Shown piece by piece: positions 27,059 to 37,331 of a DNA stretch of 64,000 nucleotides; positions within the stretch are counted from its first letter, which is position 1, and each line of letters opens with the position of its first letter. Source of the stretch: an uncultured Neomegalonema sp. Lineage in GTDB: Bacteria > Pseudomonadota > Alphaproteobacteria > Rhodobacterales > Rhodobacteraceae. The DNA is taken from NCBI GenBank assembly GCA_938008165.1, contig CALLLP010000010.1, forward strand, positions 124,001 to 188,000. Reading direction: 5' to 3'. The position numbers and the translations under genes are program-made. The notes under the pieces were generated by a model. It ran no database searches. It had not been told where the DNA came from and saw nothing but the letters and a program-made list of their open reading frames with translations.

Positions 27059-29839
27059 ATGATTTCGACCCCGCTTCCCCATGATAAAAACCGCGCCATC
27101 CGCGCCTTGGACCATCTCGGTCTTTCCACCGGGGATGCCGGGGCCGCACTTGTGGAGGGGGCGGCGGGGTGCAGCCCCTATCTCGCCCGATTGATCGAGC
27201 GCCACCCGGATTTCGCACAGGCGGCCCTGACGGACGACCCGGCCAAGAAGCTGGCGCGCATATTGAGCGATGTCGCCGCCGCCGAAAGCCTCGAAAAACA
27301 GGCTGCCGTGATGGCCGCCTTGCGACGGGCGAAGGATCGCGCCGCCTTGCTCATCGCCCTGTGCGACCTTGGCGGAGCATGGACGCTCGACGAGGTGACA
27401 CATGCCCTGTCAGCCTTTGCCGATGCCAGCATCGGGGCGGCGACCGGATGGCTGATCGCTGCGGCGCGCGAAAAAGGCGCGCTGGATGACGGGCCGACCG
27501 GCTTTTTCGTCCTCGGTCTGGGCAAGCTGGGCGGGAGAGAGCTGAATTATTCCTCCGATGTCGATTTGATACCGTTCTTCGACCATGAGGGGCGCGATGC
27601 CGGGGAATACGGCGCGCGAAAGCAGGTTTTCAACCGCCTGACCCGCGATCTGGTCAAGATGCTCTCGGAGCAAACCGCCGAAGGTTATGTCCACCGCGTC
27701 GATCTGCGCCTGCGACCGGACCCCAGCTCGACCCCGCCCTGCATGTCCGTCGATGCCGCAGAGCGCTACTATGAAAGCTTTGGCAAGAACTGGGAGCGCG
27801 CGGCCTTTATCAAAGCCCGCATCATCGCCGGAGATGCGCAGGCGGGCACCGCCTTTCTCGACGGGATGAAACCGTTTGTCTGGCGGCGGTATCTGGATTT
27901 TGCGGCGCTGGAAGACGTGCGCGATATGAAGCGCCTGATCCATAAACATAAGGGACATGGGGCCATTGCCGTGGCCGGACATGATCTGAAACTCGGACGC
28001 GGCGGTATTCGGGAGATCGAATTTTTCGCCCAGACGCAACAACTGATCGCCGGAGGGCGCGAGCCACGCCTGCGCCTGACCCGCACCGTCGAAACGCTGG
28101 AGGCGCTGGTGCAGCATGACTGGATCACCGCCACCGCCCGAGAGGAAATGGCCGAATCGTATCGCCTGCTCAGAACCGTCGAGCATCGCCTGCAAATGAT
28201 CGCCGATGCCCAGACGCATCAAATGCCATCCGATGCCGAAGGGCTGGCGCAGATCGCGGCATTTTGCGGCTATACGGATTTTCCCGCTTTCGAGGCGATG
28301 CTGCGCGCCCATCTCGATCGGGTTTCCCACCGTTTCGACCGCCTTTTCGAAGGAGATGGCATCGGCGATCATCCGCTTGAAAAACCGGCTTTCGCCAATC
28401 CCGATGCCGCACAGGCGATTTTCGACCGCTGGCGCGCCGGTGACATCGCCGCCACGCGCAGCGACAGGGCACGGGCGAAGCTGGATCGGATTTTGCCCGT
28501 CATCACGGCGGCGGTGGCGGGGGCGGGAGATCCCGATCGAGCCTTGCTGGAATTCGACCGATTCCTGACCGGCCTGCCCGCCGGGGTACAGATTCTGTCG
28601 TTGTTCGAGGCCAATCCGAACCTGTTGGAGATGCTGACCGAAATCTGCGCCGCTGCGCCCCGCCTTGCGGCCTATCTGGGGCGCAATTCGGGGGTCATCG
28701 ATGCCTTGCTGTCGCGCGATTTCTTTGCGCCGACGCCGGGGGCCGATGCGCTGGTGGCCGAATATGCAGCGCTTGCACCCGATGAGCAGGATTTCGAGGC
28801 AAATCTCGATATGTCGCGCCGCTGGGCCAAGGAGCGCCATTTTCGGATCGGGGCCGCCTTGCTGCGCGGGATCGATACGCCGGACGAGGCGGGGCGCGCC
28901 TATTCGGCACTCGCGGAGGCATGCCTATGCGCGATGGTCGGCCCCGCCACAGCGGAGGTCGCGCGCCGCCATGGCCCGCCCCCCGGCGAGGGGGCCTGCA
29001 TCGTCGCGCTGGGGCGGCTAGGCTCAGGCGACATGACGGCGGCGAGCGATCTGGACCTGATCGTCATCTATGACGATTCGGACAAGGCATCCGAAGGGCC
29101 AAGGCCGCTGGCGGGCGGTCAGTATTATGCCCGCTGGACCCAACGCCTGATGAATGCCCTGACGGCGCGCACCGCCGAAGGCGCGGTCTATGAGGTGGAT
29201 ATGCGCCTGCGCCCCTCGGGCCAGTCAGGACCGCTCGCAACGCGCCTATCGGCGTTCGAGCGGTATCAGGCCGAGGAAGCATGGACATGGGAGCATATGG
29301 CCCTGACCCGCGCGCGGGTGATCGCCGGGCCCGATGCCCTGCGCGCGCGGGTCGAGGCAGCCATTGCCCAAGCACTCGCAAAACCGCGCAACCCCGATGA
29401 CGTGCTCAGCGATGCGCTGGAAATGCGCGGCAAGCTCGCAGCAGCAAACGAGAAAGAAACCCGCGACCCATGGGCGCTCAAGCTTACCCGTGGCGGGCTG
29501 GTCGATGCGGATTTTATATGGCAGGCACTGTGCCTCGCCCATGGCTGCACCGATGCGAGAGCATCCGATAGCGCGCTCGATTCTCTGGTGACGGCGGGGC
29601 GGCTCGATGGGGAAACAGGCGCACAACTGGCATCGGCAAGGGCTTTGCAGGCCGCATTACTGCATTTTATCCGGCTCAGCCATGACGGCCCCTTCGACCC
29701 GGAAACCGCCCCGCTGGCCCTCAAAACCGTAATGGCCAGAGCGCTGGGCGCAGCGGATTTCGAGGAGGTCGTCGTCAAAGTGTCGGCAGCGCAGAAAACG
29801 GTGCGCGCCGTGTTCGTGGAAACCTTCGGGTCCTTGTGA
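27059..29839 (+). CDS. glnE: Bifunctional glutamine synthetase adenylyltransferase/deadenylylase
   Basis: This 926-residue enzyme adenylylates and deadenylylates glutamine synthetase in response to PII, controlling nitrogen assimilation. Two nucleotidyltransferase domains are visible. The N-terminal one has GLGKLGGRELNYSSDVDLIPFFD and HRVDLRLRPDPSS; the C-terminal one has ALGRLGSGDMTAASDLDLIVIYD and YEVDMRLRPSGQSG. The length matches family members (about 940-980). It follows soeC on the same strand but belongs to a different pathway. The HDAC-like gene starts immediately at its stop. Confidence 0.95.
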   Translation: MISTPLPHDKNRAIRALDHLGLSTGDAGAALVEGAAGCSPYLARLIERHPDFAQAALTDDPAKKLARILSDVAAAESLEKQAAVMAALRRAKDRAALLIALCDLGGAWTLDEVTHALSAFADASIGAATGWLIAAAREKGALDDGPTGFFVLGLGKLGGRELNYSSDVDLIPFFDHEGRDAGEYGARKQVFNRLTRDLVKMLSEQTAEGYVHRVDLRLRPDPSSTPPCMSVDAAERYYESFGKNWERAAFIKARIIAGDAQAGTAFLDGMKPFVWRRYLDFAALEDVRDMKRLIHKHKGHGAIAVAGHDLKLGRGGIREIEFFAQTQQLIAGGREPRLRLTRTVETLEALVQHDWITATAREEMAESYRLLRTVEHRLQMIADAQTHQMPSDAEGLAQIAAFCGYTDFPAFEAMLRAHLDRVSHRFDRLFEGDGIGDHPLEKPAFANPDAAQAIFDRWRAGDIAATRSDRARAKLDRILPVITAAVAGAGDPDRALLEFDRFLTGLPAGVQILSLFEANPNLLEMLTEICAAAPRLAAYLGRNSGVIDALLSRDFFAPTPGADALVAEYAALAPDEQDFEANLDMSRRWAKERHFRIGAALLRGIDTPDEAGRAYSALAEACLCAMVGPATAEVARRHGPPPGEGACIVALGRLGSGDMTAASDLDLIVIYDDSDKASEGPRPLAGGQYYARWTQRLMNALTARTAEGAVYEVDMRLRPSGQSGPLATRLSAFERYQAEEAWTWEHMALTRARVIAGPDALRARVEAAIAQALAKPRNPDDVLSDALEMRGKLAAANEKETRDPWALKLTRGGLVDADFIWQALCLAHGCTDARASDSALDSLVTAGRLDGETGAQLASARALQAALLHFIRLSHDGPFDPETAPLALKTVMARALGAADFEEVVVKVSAAQKTVRAVFVETFGSL

Positions 29840-30751
29840 ATGCGCCTGCCGATCGTTCACCATCCCGATTATCAAGCGCCGCTGCATGACGGGCATACAT
29901 TTCCGATGTCGAAATACGGATACCTGCGCGATGTTCTGGTCGAGCAGGGCCTGACCGGGCCGGAAACATGGCTAACGCCTGCCCCCGCCAGCGAGGCGAT
30001 GATCGCGCGGGCGCATGACCCCGGCTATGTCGCGCGGGTTTTCGGCGCAGACCTGACCCGCGAGGAAGTGCGCCGGATCGGGTATCCGCATACGGAGCGG
30101 GTAACGCGCCGCTCGCGGCTGGCCTGTGCGGGCACCCTGATCGCCGCCCGTTTCGCGTTGGAGACGGGAATCGCCTGCAATACCGCCGGGGGCAGTCACC
30201 ATGCACGGTACGAGCACGGGGCGGGCTTTTGCGTCTTCAACGATGTCGCCGTCGCGATCCGCGCCTTGCAGCGTGAAGGGGGTCTAGGGCCGGTGGCGGT
30301 AATCGATTGCGATGTGCATCAGGGGGATGGCACGGCGGCGATCTTTTGCGGGGATCCGGGGGTCTACACCGCCTCGCTTCATGCCAGTGGCAATTATCCT
30401 TTCGACAAGGAGAAAAGCGACCTTGATATCGCCCTGCCCGATGGCAGCGGGGATGCCGATTACCGGGCGGCGCTGGATACGATGCTGGATCGCATCGGGC
30501 GCGAAGGACCATTCTCGATGGCCTTCTACAATGCCGGGGTCGATATTCATGGCGATGACCGATTGGGCCGGTTGACCCTGACCGAAGCGGGGATACGCGC
30601 GCGGGATCGCCGGGTTCTGGAATGGGCACAGGCGCAGGGATTGCCGCTCACTTGCGTCCTTGGAGGCGGCTATGACCGCGACCGACGGCGATTGGCTACC
30701 CGCCACGCGATCGTGTTCGAGGAGGCGCAGGCCGCGCTACAGCGCGCTTAG
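29840..30751 (+). CDS. Histone deacetylase-family zinc hydrolase (AcuC/acetylpolyamine amidohydrolase-like)
   Basis: The 303-residue protein has the HDAC-superfamily zinc site: GGSHHARYEHGAGFCVFND (active-site His pair and GFC/FND) and AVIDCDVHQGDGTAAIF (Asp and His zinc ligands), with later Asp in YNAGVDIHGDD. It removes acetyl or acyl groups from proteins or small amines. The ATG abuts the glnE TGA directly, so the two are likely cotranscribed. Whether it acts on protein lysines is unknown. The gene downstream is convergent. Confidence 0.88.
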   Translation: MRLPIVHHPDYQAPLHDGHTFPMSKYGYLRDVLVEQGLTGPETWLTPAPASEAMIARAHDPGYVARVFGADLTREEVRRIGYPHTERVTRRSRLACAGTLIAARFALETGIACNTAGGSHHARYEHGAGFCVFNDVAVAIRALQREGGLGPVAVIDCDVHQGDGTAAIFCGDPGVYTASLHASGNYPFDKEKSDLDIALPDGSGDADYRAALDTMLDRIGREGPFSMAFYNAGVDIHGDDRLGRLTLTEAGIRARDRRVLEWAQAQGLPLTCVLGGGYDRDRRRLATRHAIVFEEAQAALQRA

Positions 30752-30825
30752 AGGGATAATGACAAGTATTCCGACTCGGAAATCGCGCCAGAACACAGAC
30801 AGCGAGTTTTTCAACGGATCAACAC

Positions 30826-32094
30826 TCACTGAAAAAACTTTGATAACAGGCCAAGACCGGCACTTACCCCAAGCGTGAGCGCGACCCCTTTGTGGCATCG
30901 AAGCAATAGGAACGCCGCGATCCCCGCAATGACCGGAACACGCCAATCGATGGTCGAGACATCCGGCACCGAGAGCGTGAACGGCCCTGCCTTCTGCTGG
31001 GCCACCTGCCCAAAAACGACATGCAGGGCGAACCATAGCGACAGGTTGAGGATCACCCCCACGACCGCCGCCGTAATCCCCGACAAGGCCGCGCGCAACC
31101 GGGGCCGCGTGCCGATCCACTCGATGTAGGGAGCACCGGCGAATATCCACAGAAAACACGGGGCGAAGGTAGCCCAGAGCGTCACCGCCGCCCCCGCCAG
31201 ACCAGATCCAAGACTGATGCCGCCACCATCCCGCGCGGCGGCAAGAAAGCCGACGAACTCGGTGACGAGAATCAACGGGCCGGGCGTCGTCTCGGCAAGT
31301 CCAAGACCGTCCATCATCTCGCCAGCCGTCAGCCATCCATAGGCCGACACAGCGTCTTGAGCCATAAAGGCCAGAACGGCATAGGCCCCGCCAAAGGTGA
31401 CGGTCGCAAGCACCGAGAAAAACCAGCCGATCTCTCCCAAAACATGCCCCGGCATCACCCATTCGAGCATAGCAAGCGGAAGAATCCAGACCGCAAGCCA
31501 TGTCGCGACTGTCCCCGCCGTTCGCATCGGTGTCACAGCGAGAGGGGGTGCCGCCTCGCCCTGTCCGCCATCGCCCGCCATTGCCCCCGCCAGAGCGGCG
31601 CATGCAATGACAAGCGGATAAGGCAACGCGAGAAAGAAGATCGCACCGAAGGCCGCCGCCGCAATCGCCCAGTGCAAGGGCCGCAAAAGCGCCCGCTTTG
31701 CAACGCGCAGCAATGCCTCCACCACGATCACGAGCACCGCAGCCTTGACCCCCAGAAACAAGGCTTCGACAAGCGGCATATTCCCGTAAAATGCGTAAAC
31801 AGCCGCCAACGCCAACACCGTCAAGGCTCCCGGCAGGACGAACAGCACTCCCGCGATCAAACCGCCCATGACCCCGTGCAACCGCCATCCGGCATAGGTC
31901 GCAAGCTGCATCGCCTCCGGCCCCGGCAACAGCATGCAAAAGGACAGCGCATCGAGAAACTGTCGCTCCGTCAGCCACCGCCGTTCATCGACGAGAATAC
32001 GGTGCATCAAGGCGATCTGCGCAGCGGGGCCACCAAAGGACAGCACGCCGATCCGCGCCCATTCGCGGGTGGCCTCGCCCAAGGTCGGCGTCAT
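30826..32094 (-). CDS. chrA: Chromate transporter ChrA (long, two-domain form)
   Basis: This 422-residue membrane protein of the CHR family exports chromate by proton motive force. Both halves carry the CHR signature: SFGGPAAQIALMHRILVDERRWLTE...FCMLLPGPEAMQLATYAG in the N-half, and VTFGGAYAVLAFMAQDA...GLAETTPGPLILVTEFVGF in the C-half. About ten to twelve helices are present. Its start overlaps the chrB stop by four bases. A short AT-rich region separates it from the convergent HDAC gene. Confidence 0.92.
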   Translation of the reverse strand: MTPTLGEATREWARIGVLSFGGPAAQIALMHRILVDERRWLTERQFLDALSFCMLLPGPEAMQLATYAGWRLHGVMGGLIAGVLFVLPGALTVLALAAVYAFYGNMPLVEALFLGVKAAVLVIVVEALLRVAKRALLRPLHWAIAAAAFGAIFFLALPYPLVIACAALAGAMAGDGGQGEAAPPLAVTPMRTAGTVATWLAVWILPLAMLEWVMPGHVLGEIGWFFSVLATVTFGGAYAVLAFMAQDAVSAYGWLTAGEMMDGLGLAETTPGPLILVTEFVGFLAAARDGGGISLGSGLAGAAVTLWATFAPCFLWIFAGAPYIEWIGTRPRLRAALSGITAAVVGVILNLSLWFALHVVFGQVAQQKAGPFTLSVPDVSTIDWRVPVIAGIAAFLLLRCHKGVALTLGVSAGLGLLSKFFQ

Positions 32095-32909
32095 CGCGAC
32101 ACCGGCGCGCCGGGCCAGTCATGCCCCTCGTCCTGCCCGTCACGCGCCCAGCGATACAGCGCATCATACAGAACCATACCGGCTTCAAGCTGGGCCAGAT
32201 CATCGCGATACAACCGGGATAATCCGACGGAAACAGCCAGCAATCCTGCGGCTTCGGATGCAAGGTCGTGGCGATTGGTATCCGCAGCCCGGATGACGGT
32301 TGCCAGCGTGTCCAACGGCTCAACCGATAACCCGAATTCAGCACAGACTGTATCGAAGGAACACGATTTTCCCCTATGCGAGAAGCGCACCCCTTCGACA
32401 TCGAAAGGGATGGCATCGAATTTCTCCGCCACCAGCGTCACATCCTGCGGTGGCACGAACAGGAACTCGGCAGTCGGATCGATGAAGCGGCGTATCAGCC
32501 ACGGACAGGCAAGCCGGTCGATCTTTGGTCGGTGACGCGTGACCCAGCGTGTCGAGCGCAGGCCAAGACCGGGAATCGCCGTCTTGTCGATCATCGGCAA
32601 TCCTGCGTCACGCCATGCGAAATGGCCGCCTTCCAGCACTTCAGCCGCGATCCCACGACCGCGCAGGAGGGCCATCGTCCCGTGACTGATCTTGCGCCCC
32701 TTCTGGCAATATAGCACCGCACGCCGCGCCCCAATCCGGGCGGCGAGGGCGTCCAGCGCCGTGAAGGCATGGCGAACGGCGCCGGGTAGAAGACGCGGAT
32801 CATCGTCAAAATCTTCATCGATGCGCAGGTCGACGAGGACAGGGGCATCCGGCGTTCCGACGAGGCGCGCGAGTTGCTGAATGGTGATTTCATTGGGCGA
32901 GGGCATCAT
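32091..32909 (-). CDS. chrB: Rhodanese-ChrB fusion, chromate resistance protein
   Basis: From ATG 32909 (preceded by GAAGGA) it has 272 residues. Residues of about 5-105 are a rhodanese domain (PVLVDLRIDEDF; active-site loop VLYCQKGRK with the Cys). Residues of about 125-265 are the ChrB C-terminal domain (IDRLACPWLIRRFIDPTAEFLFVP and FDTVCAEFGL). ChrB proteins are linked to chromate resistance as regulators or reductase-related factors. The start overlaps chrA, so the two are one operon. A frame upstream to 32981 lacks a good start. Confidence 0.88.
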   Translation of the reverse strand: MMPSPNEITIQQLARLVGTPDAPVLVDLRIDEDFDDDPRLLPGAVRHAFTALDALAARIGARRAVLYCQKGRKISHGTMALLRGRGIAAEVLEGGHFAWRDAGLPMIDKTAIPGLGLRSTRWVTRHRPKIDRLACPWLIRRFIDPTAEFLFVPPQDVTLVAEKFDAIPFDVEGVRFSHRGKSCSFDTVCAEFGLSVEPLDTLATVIRAADTNRHDLASEAAGLLAVSVGLSRLYRDDLAQLEAGMVLYDALYRWARDGQDEGHDWPGAPVSR

Positions 32910-33109
32910 GGCATCCTTCACAGTCCCGCGTGAATGCAGGAACGGTTTCAACGGGATGCGACGCTTGAGCCGAAGCCTCACGGGGCGCGCGCGTGCCCCA
33001 TGTCTTCAAGATTGACGCGCGGTGATCGGCGAGTCAATCGCAACCTGATCGCTCTGATCCCCAAAACCCCATTGACCGTCCTGCCGTTCTCGCCTACCCC
33101 GCCTCTCGT

Positions 33110-33506
<397 letters not shown>

Positions 33507-33591
33507 CACAGGCTTCCCTCTTCGTAACATCACAGTAATGCAGACAGTGTATCTCCAGACACAGCTCTCTGAACCTTGATGGTGGCCTTTC

Positions 33592-34926
33592 GTGAAAATC
33601 CTGCTCATCAGTTTTCATTTTCCTCCGGATGCCCCCATTGCGGCGACCCGCGCTCCGAAATTCGCGCAATACCTGATCGGAGCGGGGCATGATGTGCGGG
33701 TTCTCTGCGCCCGAGACCCGCAATCGCATAATGCCCATGCTCTGAAAATCGACGAATACCGGGTCATCCGCACCGATTGGAACGATATTGGCGCCATCCC
33801 CGGCAATGTGCTGGATCGTCTCAAACCATCCCGGAAACAGGCCATGACGACCCCGGCCACCGGGATTGATTTGCCCCCTCCGCCCGCACGCCGCCCCGGT
33901 CTTCGGTCGCGGCTGGGCAAATTCTACGATTCTGCCATATGCCGCCCGGATCGCCGGACAGGCTGGCGCCCCCATGCCCTGAAAGCGGCGCAGGAATTAT
34001 TCGGGACATGGCAACCCGATCTGATCTACGCGACCTGCCCACCCCATTCTGTCGCGCCCATCGCGCGGGATATCGCACGGCTGGCCAAAGCGCCCTTTGT
34101 CGTCGAATTTCGCGACCGCTGGGCGCTCGATGCCTATTCCAACCATCCCGAATGGCGGCAACAACTCGACCGGCGGCAGGAAGCGGCGGTCATGTCAGAG
34201 GCCGCCGGAATCGTCACCGTCTCGCCCTTATGGGCACAAAGCTACCGGGCGCGCTATGGTGCCGATCGCGTGGCGGTGGTGATGAACGGTTTCGACCCAG
34301 AAGATTATCCATCCGCAAGGACGGAACCGCCCGCCGTCGATCAAAATCACATCGAGCTTTTATTCGCTGGCGCGCTCTATCCGGGCCGCCGCGATCCGCG
34401 CACGGTATTCGAAGCCATCGCCCTGCTCGGCGATGATGCCAAGCGGGTTCGGGTGACGATGCTGGGCAAGGATCTCGGCCCCGCCATTGCCTTGGCGCAG
34501 GAAACGGGCACCGAGGAATGCCTGACCCTCCTGCCCGCCGAACCGCATCCCGCCATCATCGCACGGCAATATTCGGCGGATGCCCTGCTAATGCTGCAAT
34601 GGAACGACGAGCGCGATGCGGGCACGGTGCCCGGCAAGCTGTTCGAATGCATCGGCGCACGGCGACCTGTCATCGCGACGGGCTGGATACCGGGCGTTGC
34701 GGGCCAGATGATCCAGCAAAGGGGTCTTGGTGTCATCGCGAACGAGCCGCGTATTCTTGCCAATAAATTATCCGCACTTCTCAGCGAAAAGCGCGCCCAT
34801 GGCCTGATCGCCCCCCTGCCCGCCAGCATACGCGAGGGCCTGACCCGCCACGAACAATTCAGCACGTTGGAGCCGTTTCTGGCCCGCGCCGCCGGGTGGG
34901 ATGCCCTGCAAACGGCTGCGGAATAA
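33592..34926 (+). CDS. GT4-like glycosyltransferase
   Basis: The 444-residue protein begins KILLISFHFPPDAPIAATRAPKFAQYL at a GTG start, the usual donor-fold entry of GT-B glycosyltransferases. Later parts include YATCPPHSVAPIARDIARLAKAPFVVEFRD, IVTVSPLWAQSYRARYG and LLFAGALYPGRRDPRTVFEAI, then a C-terminal VPGKLFECIGARRPVIA that fits the nucleotide-sugar site. No signal or helix is seen. It is cotranscribed with the flippase gene (overlap TAATG), which suggests a role in surface polysaccharide assembly. The sugar is unknown. Confidence 0.8.
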   Translation: MKILLISFHFPPDAPIAATRAPKFAQYLIGAGHDVRVLCARDPQSHNAHALKIDEYRVIRTDWNDIGAIPGNVLDRLKPSRKQAMTTPATGIDLPPPPARRPGLRSRLGKFYDSAICRPDRRTGWRPHALKAAQELFGTWQPDLIYATCPPHSVAPIARDIARLAKAPFVVEFRDRWALDAYSNHPEWRQQLDRRQEAAVMSEAAGIVTVSPLWAQSYRARYGADRVAVVMNGFDPEDYPSARTEPPAVDQNHIELLFAGALYPGRRDPRTVFEAIALLGDDAKRVRVTMLGKDLGPAIALAQETGTEECLTLLPAEPHPAIIARQYSADALLMLQWNDERDAGTVPGKLFECIGARRPVIATGWIPGVAGQMIQQRGLGVIANEPRILANKLSALLSEKRAHGLIAPLPASIREGLTRHEQFSTLEPFLARAAGWDALQTAAE

Positions 34927-36419
34927 TGAGCGATCAAACCCTATCCCGCAAGATGATGGGGGGGGCCGCGTGGATGGTCTCCGCACGGATGGTGATGCGG
35001 CTTTCGGGCTTGATCAACGTGATCATCGTCGCGCGCTTGCTGCCCCCGGCGGATTTTGGGGTCGTGGGCCTGACGGTCGCCTTTATCGGCGCGTTCGAGG
35101 CGATGAGCGATATGTCGCTGAACGCCGCCATCATTCGCCATCCCGACCCCAAACGCGCGCATTACGATACCGTTTTCACACTGATGACCCTGCGCGGGAT
35201 CATCCTTGCGGGCATTGCTCTGCTGGCGGCGGAGCCGATGGCGGCCTTCTATGGCGACGAGCGGCTGGTCACGGTGGCCTATGCGCTCGCGGCCCAGCAA
35301 ATCCTCTTTGCATTGGTGAATCCCGGCGTTGCCGATTTTCAGCGCGATTTCAACTTTCGCCGCGATTTCGCCTTTTTGGCGATCCGCAAACTGGCCAGTA
35401 CAATCGCCTGTGTGACCGTCGCCTTGACGCTTTGGCCGGATTATCGCGCGTTGGTCACGGGTTTGATTGCGGGGACGGTGGCGACGCTGATCGCATCCTA
35501 TGTCCTCAGCCCCTATCGCCCCCGGCCCTCATTGGCCGCGTTCAGCGAGATTTTCGGCTTCTCAAAATGGATGGTCGCGACGAACCTGCTGAAATTCGCA
35601 CAGCAGCGCCTCGATACCTTCATCCTCGGCAAGACGCTGGGGCTGACGGCGCTCGGCTTCTATGCGATCGCGCTGGAATTGGCAAATCTGGTATTATCCG
35701 AATTCGCCATGCCACTGGGGCGGGCCTTTATGCCCGGTTATGCAAAGCTGCAAAACGATGCGGCGGGCCTGCGGGCGCAATTCGGATCCGCTTATGGGGC
35801 GGCGATGCTGATCGCGCTACCGCTCGCGGTGGGGGTTGCGCTGGTGGCCGAACCGGCAATTCGGCTGGCCTTTGGCGAGGGATGGGAAGAATCGGTCGCA
35901 CCCATGCGAATCCTGACCGCAAACGGGCTGGCAATGGCGTCGAGCGCGTTTTGTTTTCCGGTTATCATCGCGATGGGACAGCCGCGAAAGCTGGCCCCGC
36001 TTCAACTTTTGTCGATCCTCATCGGAGCGCCGCTGATTACTTGGGCCTCCCTGAATTACGGGCTGACTGGCGCGGCATGGGCCATGGTCGGGATGAGCAC
36101 TTTCTACGCGTTGATGATGATGCGCGTCGCCCTGCGTCTGATGCAGGCGGATGCGAGCCTTGTCCTGCGCTTCATGCCCCGTCTGCTCGGCGCAGCGCTG
36201 GTGATGACCGTATCGGTGCAGATGGTGCAGGCAACCCTCGCACCCGTAACCGATGCGACAAGCGCCGCGATCGTGTTCGGAACCACGGCTTTAACAGGAA
36301 TCGCCACCTATCCGGCGGCCTTGATCGCGCTGTGGTGGATGGCCGGAAAACCCGCCGGACCAGAAGCGAGCGTGTTGAGCGTCATGACGCGCGCCCTGCC
36401 CCGCTTTGCTCAGAGCTGA
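34926..36419 (+). CDS. Lipopolysaccharide/oligosaccharide flippase (Wzx/MOP-like)
   Basis: This 497-residue protein has about twelve to fourteen hydrophobic segments and the polysaccharide-synthase start KMMGGAAWMVSARMVMRLSGLINVIIVARLLPPADFGVVGL. The ATG at 34926 overlaps the glycosyltransferase stop. It likely flips lipid-linked oligosaccharides across the inner membrane. Whether it belongs to an O-antigen, capsule or teichuronic-like pathway cannot be told from these two genes alone. Confidence 0.85.
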   Translation: MSDQTLSRKMMGGAAWMVSARMVMRLSGLINVIIVARLLPPADFGVVGLTVAFIGAFEAMSDMSLNAAIIRHPDPKRAHYDTVFTLMTLRGIILAGIALLAAEPMAAFYGDERLVTVAYALAAQQILFALVNPGVADFQRDFNFRRDFAFLAIRKLASTIACVTVALTLWPDYRALVTGLIAGTVATLIASYVLSPYRPRPSLAAFSEIFGFSKWMVATNLLKFAQQRLDTFILGKTLGLTALGFYAIALELANLVLSEFAMPLGRAFMPGYAKLQNDAAGLRAQFGSAYGAAMLIALPLAVGVALVAEPAIRLAFGEGWEESVAPMRILTANGLAMASSAFCFPVIIAMGQPRKLAPLQLLSILIGAPLITWASLNYGLTGAAWAMVGMSTFYALMMMRVALRLMQADASLVLRFMPRLLGAALVMTVSVQMVQATLAPVTDATSAAIVFGTTALTGIATYPAALIALWWMAGKPAGPEASVLSVMTRALPRFAQS

Positions 36420-36422
36420 AGA

Positions 36423-36956
36423 TTATTCCTGCTTCGATACCTGAGCGTATTCCAGCTCAACAGGCGTTTCACGCCCGAAGATCGAAACGGACACCTTCAG
36501 CCGTGCATTCTCGTGATCCACGTCCTGCACTTCGCCAAGAAACGATTCGAAGGGTCCGTCGATAACCTTGACCTTTTCGCCGATCTCGAAGCTGATGGTC
36601 GGACGCGGGCGCTCGGCCGCATCTTCCGACGTATCCATGATGCGGTCGATTTCGCGCTGGGGCACCGGCTGCGGCTTGCCGCCATCTCCCAGAAATCCGA
36701 CAACGCTCTTGGTATCTTTTACAAGGTGATACGCGGCGTCTTTCATATCCATTTTCACCAGTACATATCCGGGAAAATTCTTGCGCGGCACTTCGACTTT
36801 CTTGCCCCGTCGGACTTCGATGACCTGTTCGGTCGGAACGAGGATTTCCTCGAAACAATCGATCAGACCTTTGCGTTCCGCTTCGGACCGGATCGCGTCG
36901 GCGACCTTCTTCTCGAAGTTGGAGTAAGCGTGAACGATATACCAGCGATGCGCCAT
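36423..36956 (-). CDS. nusG: Transcription termination/antitermination factor NusG
   Basis: The 177-residue factor has the NGN domain (RWYIVHAYSNFEKKVADAIRSEA; NFPGYVLVKMDM) and a C-terminal KOW domain (EIGEKVKVIDGPFESFLGEVQDVD). The length and motifs are typical. It travels with RNA polymerase, affecting pausing, Rho termination and transcription-translation coupling. It follows secE on the minus strand with about 120 bases between, as is usual. Confidence 0.97.
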   Translation of the reverse strand: MAHRWYIVHAYSNFEKKVADAIRSEAERKGLIDCFEEILVPTEQVIEVRRGKKVEVPRKNFPGYVLVKMDMKDAAYHLVKDTKSVVGFLGDGGKPQPVPQREIDRIMDTSEDAAERPRPTISFEIGEKVKVIDGPFESFLGEVQDVDHENARLKVSVSIFGRETPVELEYAQVSKQE

Positions 36957-37078
36957 GACCGACCCGTTTCAAGGCCCATGGGTTTTCGCGCGCGCCCCCG
37001 TATGTTCTTGAGGAGCGAGCGCCCAACCATGCGCCGAATTTCAGTTGATGGGGCGTTTTACCGGGCGGGGAACAAAAA

Positions 37079-37291
37079 TCAAGCCCCGAGGGCCACAAGC
37101 ATTTCGATCATGAAATTCAACACCTGATCGACAAGCAGGAAAAAGATCGCCGTCAACGTCACCATGATGAATACCATGATGGTCGTCGTGATCGTTTCCT
37201 GACGGGTCGGCCAGGTCACCTTGGCGGTTTCGGCGCGCACTTGCTGAATGAACTGCGGAGCGTTCCGGATCCACGTTATCGGATTGGCCAT
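37079..37291 (-). CDS. secE: Protein translocase subunit SecE
   Basis: The 70-residue single-helix form begins NPITWIRNAPQFIQQVRAETAKVTWPTRQETITTT, with the conserved VTWPTRQE amphipathic segment. One transmembrane helix follows (VFIMVTLTAIFFLLVDQVL). It stabilises SecY in the translocon. tRNA-Trp lies 40 bases upstream and nusG downstream, the standard order. Confidence 0.96.
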   Translation of the reverse strand: MANPITWIRNAPQFIQQVRAETAKVTWPTRQETITTTIMVFIMVTLTAIFFLLVDQVLNFMIEMLVALGA

Positions 37292-37331
37292 CTTCGAGAC
37301 TTCCCTAATTCACCCCGGATCGGGGATCGCG

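Noticed and set aside
30752-30840. Long inverted repeat between the HDAC and chrA genes as a mobile-element end
   Set aside because: The short AGTTTTTCA/TGAAAAAACT arms resemble a terminator between convergent genes; no target-site duplication or transposase is present.
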